A DNA stretch of 64,000 bases, from contig JADJKB010000003.1 in assembly GCA_016706225.1 (NCBI GenBank), forward strand, positions 372,001-436,000, read 5' to 3'. The stretch comes from Myxococcales bacterium (GTDB taxonomy: Bacteria; Myxococcota_A; Polyangia; Polyangiales; Polyangiaceae). This document shows, in pieces, positions 48,628 through 56,853 of the stretch. Every line of letters starts with the position of its first letter. Position 1 is the stretch's first letter. The notes below the pieces were generated by a model, which saw only the letters and a program-made list of their open reading frames with translations, was not told the origin of the DNA and did no database searches. Made by a program: the position numbers and the translations under genes.

Positions 48628-50397
48628 TCAGCCAGGGCCGCGCACTCGCTTCGGCTCGAGCGACGCCCGCGCACCGACCACGTCGGTGTAGACGAGCTGG
48701 CCGGCGGCGTTCGGATCGAGCTCGGCAGCGTTGGCCTCGTCGGTGTCGATGTGCATCTCCAGCTTGAACTTCGGGCTGACCCGCACGAGCACGTCGCCGA
48801 AGGTGAGATCGCGCGGACCGCCTGTGATGGCGACCTCGACCTCGTCGCCGTCATCGACGCCGAAGCGCTCCGCGTCGCTCGGGGTCATGTGAATGTGCCG
48901 CTTCGCGCAGATCAACCCCTCGCTGAGTGAGACGCGGCCGAGCGGCCCCTCTAGCACGATCGGCGCGGAGCCAACCGTGTTACCGGAGTCCCGAATCGGC
49001 GCGTCAACGCCCAGCTTGAACTCGTCCGTTCGAGAAACCTCGACCTGATTCCGGGGCCGCAGCGGGCCGAGCAGACGCACGCCGTCGATGCGTCCTCGCG
49101 GGCCAATCAGGTTCACCTGCTCCTTGCAGGAGTACTGCCCGGGTTGGGAGATGTCTCGGTGATGAGTCGGCGTCGCCTCGGGACCGAACAGCTCGGCGAA
49201 GGTCTCGGTGGTCAAGTGCAGGTGACGAGCGCTGACGGCGATCGGGATCGGGCCTGGCGGCGTGCCCCGCTCGCGCTCACGCAAGACGGCGACCGTTTGC
49301 CTTGCGATGGACAGCTCCTCGTTGGTCTTCACGACCAGGCCGGCCACGCCGGAGTTTGCCGAAGTGACGAATGCGACCGGTGCCTCGTCCGACACCCGGG
49401 CGTCGCGGTTCTTGTCCTCGTCGAGGTCGATGCCCAGAAAATCGAACCGCTGCAGGATGCGGCGGCGCATGGTGGCGCCGTTTTCACCGATGCCGCCGCT
49501 GAATACGACGGCGTCGAGCCCACCCATGACCGCCGCGTAGGCCCCGATGTACTTGCGCACACGGTGAGAAAACACCGTGATCGCGAGGCGGCAACGATCG
49601 TCGCCCGCTTCGGCCCGCGCTTCGATGTCTCTCAAGTCGTTGCCGACACCCGAGAGGCCCGCGAGCCCGCTCTTTTTGTTCAACAACTCCTCGAGCGACG
49701 CGGTGTCGTAACCGGCGCGCGCGAGCATCAGGAGCGCGCCGGCATCGAAGTCGCCGGAGCGAGTGCCCATCACCAGGCCTTCGAGCGGCGTCATCCCCAT
49801 GCTGGTCTCCGTCGAATGTCCGAGCTCGACCGCGCAAGCGCTCGCGCCATTCCCCAGATGCAAGGTGACCATGCGCAGCGCCGACAGCGGCCGGCGAAGC
49901 GCCTGAGCGGCGAGCTCGGCAATGTAGGCGTGCGAGGTTCCGTGAAACCCGAAACGACGAATTCCGTGCTGGGTCGCCACGTCCTGATCGATGGCGTACG
50001 TCGAGGCGCGCCGCGGCATACGCGAATGGAACGCGGTGTCGAATACTGCCACGTGCGGCACGCCGGGCAGGACGCGCCGCGCCGCACGAATGCCGGCGAG
50101 GTTTGCGGGGTTGTGCAAGGGCGCTAGCGGGATACAACGCTCGATCGCCGCTTCCACTGCGTCGTCGACCAGGGTCGCGCTGGTGAAGTCGGCCCCCCCG
50201 TGCACGACGCGGTGACCGACAGCGCGGATCTGGTCGCTCTTCACTTGTTCGAGCACCTCGCGCACTGCCTGTTCGTGGGAGCGCCCAGCCTCGCCGATGC
50301 GCTCGACCACGACCTTGAACAATAGCTCGCCGGACGCGGGTTCGAGGAGCTGGGCCTTGAGGCTGGATGAACCGGCGTTGAGCACCAAAACTGACAT
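48628..50397 (-). CDS. Fused acetate kinase - PduL-type phosphotransacylase
   Basis: 589 residues. Residues 1 to about 385 are acetate kinase: VLNAGSSSLK at the N-terminus (Asn7), GHRVVHGG near 60, FHGTSHAY, GNGASACAV, and SGGIGENG. Residues from about 390 to 589 are a PduL-type phosphotransacylase: ARHLHLT at about 390-396, DISQPGQYSCKEQVNL, and a second HIHMTPSDAERFG near 500, with the zinc-binding His residues of the family. Together they convert acetyl- or propionyl-CoA to the acyl phosphate and then to acetate or propionate with ATP formation. The two enzymes normally occur as separate proteins. The ribosome site GAGG lies 5 nt before the ATG. Confidence 0.9.
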   Translation of the reverse strand: MSVLVLNAGSSSLKAQLLEPASGELLFKVVVERIGEAGRSHEQAVREVLEQVKSDQIRAVGHRVVHGGADFTSATLVDDAVEAAIERCIPLAPLHNPANLAGIRAARRVLPGVPHVAVFDTAFHSRMPRRASTYAIDQDVATQHGIRRFGFHGTSHAYIAELAAQALRRPLSALRMVTLHLGNGASACAVELGHSTETSMGMTPLEGLVMGTRSGDFDAGALLMLARAGYDTASLEELLNKKSGLAGLSGVGNDLRDIEARAEAGDDRCRLAITVFSHRVRKYIGAYAAVMGGLDAVVFSGGIGENGATMRRRILQRFDFLGIDLDEDKNRDARVSDEAPVAFVTSANSGVAGLVVKTNEELSIARQTVAVLRERERGTPPGPIPIAVSARHLHLTTETFAELFGPEATPTHHRDISQPGQYSCKEQVNLIGPRGRIDGVRLLGPLRPRNQVEVSRTDEFKLGVDAPIRDSGNTVGSAPIVLEGPLGRVSLSEGLICAKRHIHMTPSDAERFGVDDGDEVEVAITGGPRDLTFGDVLVRVSPKFKLEMHIDTDEANAAELDPNAAGQLVYTDVVGARASLEPKRVRGPG

Positions 50398-50517
50398 GAT
50401 TGCCTCGGTAACACGAAACGCGGGCGCGGCCCGAGCGGAGCGGCCTGGCGCCACCGGCCGGCCGCCGTTATCCTTGCCTGGCTCGAGGGGGGACGAAACG
50501 GGGCGGCAAGGGGCTCG

Positions 50518-51306
50518 ATGAAACGAACCAAGGCGAAACCACTTCCGGCGGCGAACGAGCCGACACGTAGAGCGTTTTTCGCGGGGGCGGCGGGCGGCGC
50601 AGTCGCCCTCCTCAGCGGCTGTGCAAGTAGCTCGTCGCAGGCGCCGGCGAGCGGCGGTGCGACCAGCAGCGGCGGTGCGACCAGCAGCGGCGGCGCAACC
50701 GGCAGCGGCGGCGCGTCGGCCGGCGGCGGGGGCACGGGCTCCGTGAGCTGCACGGTCTACCCCGCTCAAACCGCGGGCCCGTTCTATCTCGATCTCGATC
50801 TCTTGCGCGGCGACATCACCGAGGCAAAACCCGGCACCCCCCTCACACTTCGCATCACCGTGCAGCGCGCCGCCGACTGCGCACTGCTCAAGGACGTGCC
50901 CGTCGACATCTGGCACTGTGACGCCGGGGGCATCTACTCCGGTTACCCCGGGCAACTCGGGGGGCTCGACACCACGGGCCAGAAGTTCCTGCGTGGCACC
51001 CAGGTCACCAACGCAAACGGGCGCGTCGAGTTCACGACCATCTACCCGGGCTGGTACCCCGGACGCACCACCCACATCCACTTCAAGGTCCACCCTTCGA
51101 AGACCACCGAAGCCGTGAGTCAGCTCTACTTCCCCGAAGACACCTCGAGCGAGGTCTACAAGTCGGGCGCGTACGCGGCTCACGGTCAGAAGGACACGTC
51201 GAACAACGGTGATGGCGTGGTGGCGGGAAAACTGCCACCGTTGCTCGTGCTCGAGAAGACTGCGTCGGGCTGGACCGCAGCGCTCACGGTATCCGTCGCA
51301 AGCTGA
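50518..51306 (+). CDS. Secreted intradiol ring-cleavage dioxygenase-like lipoprotein
   Basis: 262 residues. N-terminal TRRAFFAGAAGGAVALLSGC looks like a twin-arginine signal with a lipobox (Cys36). A Ser/Gly/Ala/Thr linker encoded by 18-bp microrepeats follows. The catalytic domain has VPVDIWHCDAGGIYSGY, YPGWYPGRTTHIHFKV (Fe ligands Tyr, Tyr, His, His in this class) and QLYFPEDTS. Homologous enzymes split catechol or protocatechuate rings. Being exported it probably acts on aromatic compounds outside the cytoplasm. Confidence 0.8.
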   Translation: MKRTKAKPLPAANEPTRRAFFAGAAGGAVALLSGCASSSSQAPASGGATSSGGATSSGGATGSGGASAGGGGTGSVSCTVYPAQTAGPFYLDLDLLRGDITEAKPGTPLTLRITVQRAADCALLKDVPVDIWHCDAGGIYSGYPGQLGGLDTTGQKFLRGTQVTNANGRVEFTTIYPGWYPGRTTHIHFKVHPSKTTEAVSQLYFPEDTSSEVYKSGAYAAHGQKDTSNNGDGVVAGKLPPLLVLEKTASGWTAALTVSVAS

Positions 51307-51397
51307 GAGCGTCCGTCGAGGGCGACACGGGGCTGAGCGCAGCCCGCCGAAGCTCTCACCGGCAAAGCCCGTCGTCGCCCGCGTCAGGCTCGACTGA

Positions 51398-51403
51398 TAT
51401 ACT
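51398..51403 (+). promoter_or_regulatory. -10-like TATACT, leaderless start
   Basis: TATACT, 6 nt, then ATG 51410. The best example in the window of a -10 placed so that transcription begins at the start codon. Confidence 0.5.
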
Positions 51404-51409
51404 GCGCCA

Positions 51410-54400
51410 ATGCGCGCGCTTCGTCTCGGGCTCGGCCTCCTCGGATTTTGCGCGATGCTCGGCAGCGCGGCACCAGCCGAGGCCTTCACCACGCGCTTCC
51501 ACATCAAGCTCGCCAACGACGTGCGCAAGGCGTTGATCGAGAGCGGCGGGGCCGGCGTACCGCTGCGCTTCGGCAACTACTCCGTCGTGCTGAAACCCGA
51601 GGACGTCGACGCGCTCACCAACCACCCGCTCGAGTTCCGGGCCGGCGCGGTCGGGCCGGACAACATGGCGTTTCCGGGCATGACCGATCCCTCCCACGCC
51701 GTCGGCCAGCGTCCCTACGAGCAGTGTGAGCTCCTGTACCAAGAGGCGATCTTGCCCGAAGAGCGCGCCTACGCGCTCGGCTGTTTCCTGCACGGCGCGA
51801 GCGACGCCATTGCACACCACTACGTCAACTTCATGACCGGCGAGACCTTCACGCTGGCGCCCATCACCAGTGGCCGGCAGCAGTCCTGGAGCAACGTCGT
51901 GCGCCACATCATCGCCGAGACCATGGTGCAGGACGCAGCGTTCGAGCTCTCGCCGGGCTCGTTCACGACCGCGGAGCTGTCCCACAGCATCCCGAAGAGC
52001 TTCGTCGAGCGAGCGTACTTTTCGGAGGCGAGTCCGCTCTGGAAGATGGTCAGTGCGAGCGCGCTGGCGAAATTCGAGTCGACCCAGGCGCAGAACCCGG
52101 GGGAGGTGCTGACGCTGTTGATCCCCAAGGCAAAGCTGGCGACGGCGGACTCTCTGGTGCTCGCGCCGCGCTACTTGCGCTACCTGGACGACGAACGGAA
52201 AGGCATCCGCAGCAAGATCGAACAAACAATCGCGGGGCTACAGAACACGACGACCACCGACGGCGCCACGCTCGGCGTGAAATCCGGGCCGGACGGCAAG
52301 CTCGGGACAACCGACGACACCACCGCCTGCACGGCGACTTGCCCGAGCCTGTACGGCAAGTACAAGACCTACGTCGCCCTGCTCGCTCCCCGCTTCGACG
52401 CTGCGCAAAAGCCCCTGCCGCCGGCCTTCGACAAGATCAGCGACAAGCTGCACGACGACCTGTACCAGTTCATGCCGGCGTATCTCGCCGTGGTCGAGAA
52501 CCTGTCGAACAAACTCAACACCCCGCTCACGGCTGGCGGCGACGGCCTGAGCATCGACAAGGGCGAGGTCGCCACGCTGTTCTTGCCGCTCACCCAGTGG
52601 TCCGGCAACTTGACCACTATCGACTACCAGGCACTGACGACCGCCGTCCTCCCCCAGTGGCTCACCGATCTGCAGAACACGCTGCAGATCGTCGGTGTGA
52701 ACATCTCGATCCCCAACCTGATTGCCGCCCTGCTCGATCCGGTGATCACACCGATCAAGGACGCCATCAAACAATACGTGATTGACGCGGCCTCGGACTA
52801 CGTCGGGGAGCTGGTCGATCAGTACAAACAAGAGTTCGCGGTGGTGAAATCCGAGTTCACGACGCGCCTGGTGCAGGCGGCGCCGGCGGGCCAGGGCGGC
52901 ACGTTCCTGGATCAGCTATTCGACAGCGGCCTCTACGGTCACTCGTTCAACATCGCTGCGACCGCCATCGCCGACCACCGCGTGGTGCTGCCCACCACCA
53001 AGGACACCATGCTGGGCCCGGTGAGCTTCGATGCATCGTACACACCCGCGTGGATGCAGGCAGGCGTGTGCGAATACCTGCAGAAGGTGATCTTTCCGCT
53101 GGGCGTCGACGCGGCCGCCCTGATGAGCCTGTGGAATGCCGGCTCGAAGCTGCCGGCGCAGCTCGGCACGGACAGCCCGACCGAGTGCCATGACGGTTCA
53201 CTATCTGCGTTCTCTGCAAACCCGAGCCCGGCGGTGTGCCAGCTCGTGGCCCTCGATCCCCTGCTCGCAGACCCAGCCCACAAGGGCACGTTGACCCGCG
53301 CTCATCCTCCGCTCGCGGGTGCCACGCCGGTCGACTGCGTGGGACTGTCGATCGACGGACTGCCGGGGCCACCACCCGGCATCGGGGGTGTTGGTGGCGG
53401 CGGCAGCGGCGGCAACGGCGCAAACGGCGCGGGCGGAGCGGCGGCGGGCAGCGGCATCCCATCGACCGGTCCGGGCTCGAGCGATGACACCGGTTCTTGC
53501 GGCTGTCGTGTTCCGGGCACGCCGTCCCGCGGAGGTTCGCTCGTCCTGTTTGCCATCGCAGCGCTCAGTCTGCGCCGGCGTCGCGCTCGTGCCGGCGCGG
53601 AAAGACGTCGCCCGGGTGAGTCGCTGCTGCTCTTGCTCTCACTCACAGCCTGCAGCGCCAACGACGGCTCGAGCGGTGACGGTGGTGCGGGAGGGTTGCC
53701 AGGCGGTGGCGGCGCGGGCGGCGCGGGCGCGACGGGCGGTGGTGCAGGCGGCTCGTTCGGCGGCAGCGCGGGTGCGGGTGCAACGCCATCCGGAGGCCAA
53801 GCTGGCGCGAGTGGAAGCGGTGGCGCGGGCGGTGCAGGCGGCGTGGGCGGAACCAGCGGCGCGGGCGGCGGCGGTGGCAACGCCGGGCTCGTGTTGCTCA
53901 ACCAGCTCGGCACGAGCGTGTGGCATGGGACCCAGACCCGGAACGGCAAACCGCGGGCGGTCGAGCTGAAGTTCGACGCCCCCAACCTGTTCTGGGCGGA
54001 GACGCAGAATCCCTACGGACCGGCGCGCAAACGCCGTCTGCGCATCATGCAGGTGCAAGCCGACGGCAAGACCGTCCAGACGACCCAGACCGTACCGGCG
54101 GGGTGGCCGGCTGACACGGACAACGGCAAGAAAGAGAGCTTCGCAGTCACGCTCTTGCCGGGCCCGCCCAAACAACTGCGCGTGGAACAGGGCGCGAACA
54201 TCGAGCTGTTCGACGAGGGCGCCTGGTCACCGCCGACCACGGGGCTCACCGCCATCGTGCGCGCCTTTTCGGCGACCGGCGCCATGGCCAAAGCTTTCTG
54301 CGAGGCGAGTAGCCTGACCGCACCCAATCGCGCCGTGATCTGGGAGTTCGCCCGCTCGAAGTCCACCGAGATCGCGCTTGCTGAAGACATCGTGGCGGGC

Positions 54401-54868
54401 GCGCCACTCAGCAAGTGGACGGACCCGACCGGCCTGAACCAGTTTGCCATCACCAACGTGCCGGGCTTCGACAAGAACGGCGGCACGGAGCTGTCGGATC
54501 AGTTCAACTTCATCGTGCTCTACCTCGGCACGGTCACCCACCCCGCTGGAGCCATCTCGATCCGTGAAAAGGACGACGTGGTCAGCGACGGGATCTGGGT
54601 GTTTCTCGGAGCCAACGTCGGCAGCGCCAACACCAACGACGTCTTTCTGGAGGTGCACAGCCATGCCACGACGGATCTCACCGTCGACGCACCTACCGCC
54701 AACTTCCCGACCCAGGATCTGCCGATCGAAGCGATGATCTTGCGCTGCAACGACAAGTTGATCGACATCGACATCGAGCTGTCCCAGGGCGGCGGCACCT
54801 TCGCGGCTTTCACCGCCGGCAAGACCAAACCGAAGCTCGATTCGAAGCTCTTTCCCCCGGCGCTCTGA
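51410..54868 (+). CDS. Zinc-phospholipase-C-like protein fused in-frame to a lipoprotein-like second half
   Basis: 1152 residues with no stop. Part 1 (1 to about 690): signal peptide, then LGCFLHGASDAIAHHYVNF (about 124-142) in the zinc-dependent phospholipase C/S1-P1 style and long helical regions. Its end is TGSCGCRVPGTPSRGG, one hydrophobic helix (LVLFAIAALSL) and RRRRARA at about 692-722, a complete MYXO-CTERM tail. Part 2 (from about 730): ESLLLLLSLTAC with a lipobox Cys at 748, a Gly/Ala/Ser linker, and a beta-rich domain of about 270 residues. MYXO-CTERM tails are removed at the extreme C-terminus, so an internal one followed by a new signal is abnormal. No start codon lies between the parts in this frame. 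Either two genes merged by loss of a stop or a deliberate fusion. Confidence 0.7.
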   Translation: MRALRLGLGLLGFCAMLGSAAPAEAFTTRFHIKLANDVRKALIESGGAGVPLRFGNYSVVLKPEDVDALTNHPLEFRAGAVGPDNMAFPGMTDPSHAVGQRPYEQCELLYQEAILPEERAYALGCFLHGASDAIAHHYVNFMTGETFTLAPITSGRQQSWSNVVRHIIAETMVQDAAFELSPGSFTTAELSHSIPKSFVERAYFSEASPLWKMVSASALAKFESTQAQNPGEVLTLLIPKAKLATADSLVLAPRYLRYLDDERKGIRSKIEQTIAGLQNTTTTDGATLGVKSGPDGKLGTTDDTTACTATCPSLYGKYKTYVALLAPRFDAAQKPLPPAFDKISDKLHDDLYQFMPAYLAVVENLSNKLNTPLTAGGDGLSIDKGEVATLFLPLTQWSGNLTTIDYQALTTAVLPQWLTDLQNTLQIVGVNISIPNLIAALLDPVITPIKDAIKQYVIDAASDYVGELVDQYKQEFAVVKSEFTTRLVQAAPAGQGGTFLDQLFDSGLYGHSFNIAATAIADHRVVLPTTKDTMLGPVSFDASYTPAWMQAGVCEYLQKVIFPLGVDAAALMSLWNAGSKLPAQLGTDSPTECHDGSLSAFSANPSPAVCQLVALDPLLADPAHKGTLTRAHPPLAGATPVDCVGLSIDGLPGPPPGIGGVGGGGSGGNGANGAGGAAAGSGIPSTGPGSSDDTGSCGCRVPGTPSRGGSLVLFAIAALSLRRRRARAGAERRRPGESLLLLLSLTACSANDGSSGDGGAGGLPGGGGAGGAGATGGGAGGSFGGSAGAGATPSGGQAGASGSGGAGGAGGVGGTSGAGGGGGNAGLVLLNQLGTSVWHGTQTRNGKPRAVELKFDAPNLFWAETQNPYGPARKRRLRIMQVQADGKTVQTTQTVPAGWPADTDNGKKESFAVTLLPGPPKQLRVEQGANIELFDEGAWSPPTTGLTAIVRAFSATGAMAKAFCEASSLTAPNRAVIWEFARSKSTEIALAEDIVAGAPLSKWTDPTGLNQFAITNVPGFDKNGGTELSDQFNFIVLYLGTVTHPAGAISIREKDDVVSDGIWVFLGANVGSANTNDVFLEVHSHATTDLTVDAPTANFPTQDLPIEAMILRCNDKLIDIDIELSQGGGTFAAFTAGKTKPKLDSKLFPPAL

Positions 54869-54870
54869 GG

Positions 54871-54890
54871 CGGCTTTCGCCCGAAAGGCG
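54871..54890. terminator. Candidate bidirectional terminator between convergent genes
   Basis: CGGCTTTC and GAAAGGCG form a stem with one mismatch around a 4-nt loop, in the 39-bp gap between the convergent stops at 54868 and 54908. Confidence 0.4.
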
Positions 54891-54907
54891 ACCCACGAGT
54901 CCGAGGG

Positions 54908-55414
54908 TCATTCACTGCGGGCGATCACGTGAAAACCCCGCGGGGTCTCGACCACGTGACTGAGCTCACCCACGTCCAGAGCAAAAGCGGTGTTGGCGAA
55001 GGTCTCGTCCAGGTCGCTCTTGGCAACACTGCCGAGCTTTCCCTGCGTGGCGTCGCCGGCGTCACTGAACTTCTTTGCGATGTCGTCCCACTCACCCCCC
55101 GCGAGTAGCTGCTCGCGCGCCATGCGCGCACGCAAACACGCTTCACCTCGGGAGCGCGTCGCCCCCTCGGAGCGTTTCAGGTCGCGGTGCCGCACCAGGA
55201 TGTGGGCGACCGTGATCTTGTCCGGCGCACCGCTGCGCGGCGTTCGGAGAGCGCCGGCTTCTTTCAGGCACTCTTCCTCGGCGGACCCGGCGGCGGACGC
55301 GGGCGGAGCGGTCTTCGGGGTGTCCACCCCCGGGGCAGCTCCACCACACGAAGGTAGGCAGAGCGCTGCAACAATCTGCCAACACACAGCTCGAATTCGA
55401 ATCGGCGTCCCCAT
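54908..55414 (-). CDS. Parvulin-type peptidyl-prolyl isomerase lipoprotein
   Basis: 168 residues. Lipobox PSC, a linker, and then a PpiC/parvulin domain: ITVAHILVRHRD (substrate-binding His), WDDIAKKFSDAGDA, GKLGSVAKSDLDETFANTAF, LSHVVETPRGFHVI. It assists folding of envelope proteins in the periplasm, a plausible need given the many disulfide-rich exports here. The start at 55414 has TATGCT 9 nt upstream. Confidence 0.9.
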   Translation of the reverse strand: MGTPIRIRAVCWQIVAALCLPSCGGAAPGVDTPKTAPPASAAGSAEEECLKEAGALRTPRSGAPDKITVAHILVRHRDLKRSEGATRSRGEACLRARMAREQLLAGGEWDDIAKKFSDAGDATQGKLGSVAKSDLDETFANTAFALDVGELSHVVETPRGFHVIARSE

Positions 55415-55494
55415 GGGCGTTCGAGCATAACGGTCCCGCCGCGCGGACGCGACTCGTTCGTGAGTGTGCCGGTTCGTTGTTACAGTGTCCTCCC

Positions 55495-55848
55495 ATGTTC
55501 CCACCGGAGGCCTGGGTCGACGGTTACCTGACGACGATGCGGGAGCGCCTGCGTGTCGCTTACCGGCGGGTGACCGCGGCGCTCGACGACGCAGCAATTC
55601 CCTACCTGGCAGCCGGCGCTGGTTTCTTCCTGCTGCTCGACCTGCGGCAGTTCCTGGCTGAGCCGAGCGCCGACGCCGAGCAGGCGCTGTGGCGCAGAAT
55701 TTTGGACGCGGCCAACGTGAACCTGACCCCCGGCGCTGCGTGCCGCATCCACGAGCCGGGTTTCATGCGCCTGTGTTTCGCGGCAGTGCCGACGGACACC
55801 GCGGTCCTCGGCGTGCAAAAGCTGGCGCGGGTCCTGTCCGCGCGTTGA
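55495..55848 (+). pseudogene. C-terminal fragment of a class I/II aminotransferase
   Basis: 117 codons, all matching the end of PLP-dependent aminotransferases of the ACC-synthase-like group: IPYLAAGAGFFLLLDLRQFL, WRRILDAANVNLTPGAACR, EPGFMRLCFAAVPTD. The first 300 or so residues, including the PLP-binding Lys, are absent. TACAGT lies 8 nt before an ATG, so it could still be transcribed. Likely a remnant of a deleted gene. Confidence 0.65.
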
Positions 55849-55875
55849 ATCGGGCAGCGTGTCCGCTCGCGGGGT

Positions 55876-56727
55876 TCAGCCGAGCGCATCCTTCACGATG
55901 ACGGTCCAGTCGTCCTTTGCGTGGCCGCGCTCGAGCCAGCGGTCCATCTCCGCGGCAATGGCCGGGATGGCGGCCAGCGGCACACCGCCCTGCGCGGCCT
56001 CCTCACACATGAGGCGCGCGTCTTTGCGCGCCATGGCGAGCTCCCACGACGGATGTGCAAAGTCGCCCTCGAGCATACGAGCGACGCGAGCGGGCACCAT
56101 CGCGCCCGGGTTGAACAAGTCGAACAGCGTGCCCGCCTCGTTCGCCGGGATGCCGAGGGCCTTCGCCAGCGAAAACGCGTCCGCCAGGCCCGCGGTCATG
56201 GAGATCAGAAACAGGTTGCCGATCAGCTTCATGCCGGCGGCGCGCTCCTCTGCGGGCCCCAGGTAGGTGAGCTTGCCGGTCATCTTCGCCAGCTCCGGCG
56301 CGAGCGCATCGAAGCGTGCACGCTCGCCCGACGCCAGCATGAGCCCGCTGCCCTCGAGCGCGTTCGACGGGCCCATGAACACCGGGGCGTGCTGAAACGC
56401 GACGCCGCGCTCGGTCCAGCGTCTGGCCCGGGCCAACGTGCCCGTCGCGGTCGTCGTCGTGTGATCGACCAGCACGACCGAGGCCGAAAAACCGGGGCGC
56501 GCGCGCTCGAGCACCTCGTCCACAGCGGCGTCATCCGACAACGTCAGGTGTACCCGCGTCGCCCCGCGTGCAGCCTCGGCGGGGTCTTCGAACGCGGTGG
56601 CTCCGTCAGCCTCGAGCGCCTGTGCCCGGACGTGGGTGCGGTTGTAGACATTCACGACCTCCCCGCGCCGACGGAGCGCACGCACGAAGTTCGAGCCCAG
56701 GAGTCCCATGCCGAAAAACGCGATCAT
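55876..56727 (-). CDS. NAD(P)-dependent beta-hydroxyacid dehydrogenase (3-hydroxyisobutyrate-type)
   Basis: 283 residues. Rossmann GMGLLGSNFVRAL (residues 6-18), VYNRTHVRAQ, and VLVDHTTTTATGT replacing the usual DxSTxxP signature. The later catalytic-Lys region is AAGMKLIGNLFLISM, near 170. Members oxidise short beta-hydroxyacids or reduce semialdehydes with NAD(P). Substrate not identifiable. Start at 56727 follows from the Rossmann motif. Confidence 0.85.
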   Translation of the reverse strand: MIAFFGMGLLGSNFVRALRRRGEVVNVYNRTHVRAQALEADGATAFEDPAEAARGATRVHLTLSDDAAVDEVLERARPGFSASVVLVDHTTTTATGTLARARRWTERGVAFQHAPVFMGPSNALEGSGLMLASGERARFDALAPELAKMTGKLTYLGPAEERAAGMKLIGNLFLISMTAGLADAFSLAKALGIPANEAGTLFDLFNPGAMVPARVARMLEGDFAHPSWELAMARKDARLMCEEAAQGGVPLAAIPAIAAEMDRWLERGHAKDDWTVIVKDALG

Positions 56728-56853
56728 GTTGGCTGCTCGTAGCACGGAAACCGCACTGACAGCGGAGTTGGGCGCCGTGTGGTTTGGCGGCCCCATCGAC
56801 GAGCACAAAAGATGCGGGCCTCACCCTGCCGACTGGGTAGACTGGGCTCTGCC

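Noticed and set aside
51870..52112. Shadow ORFs within the phospholipase-like gene
   Set aside because: Ser/Arg-rich alternative frames of a clearly coding region.
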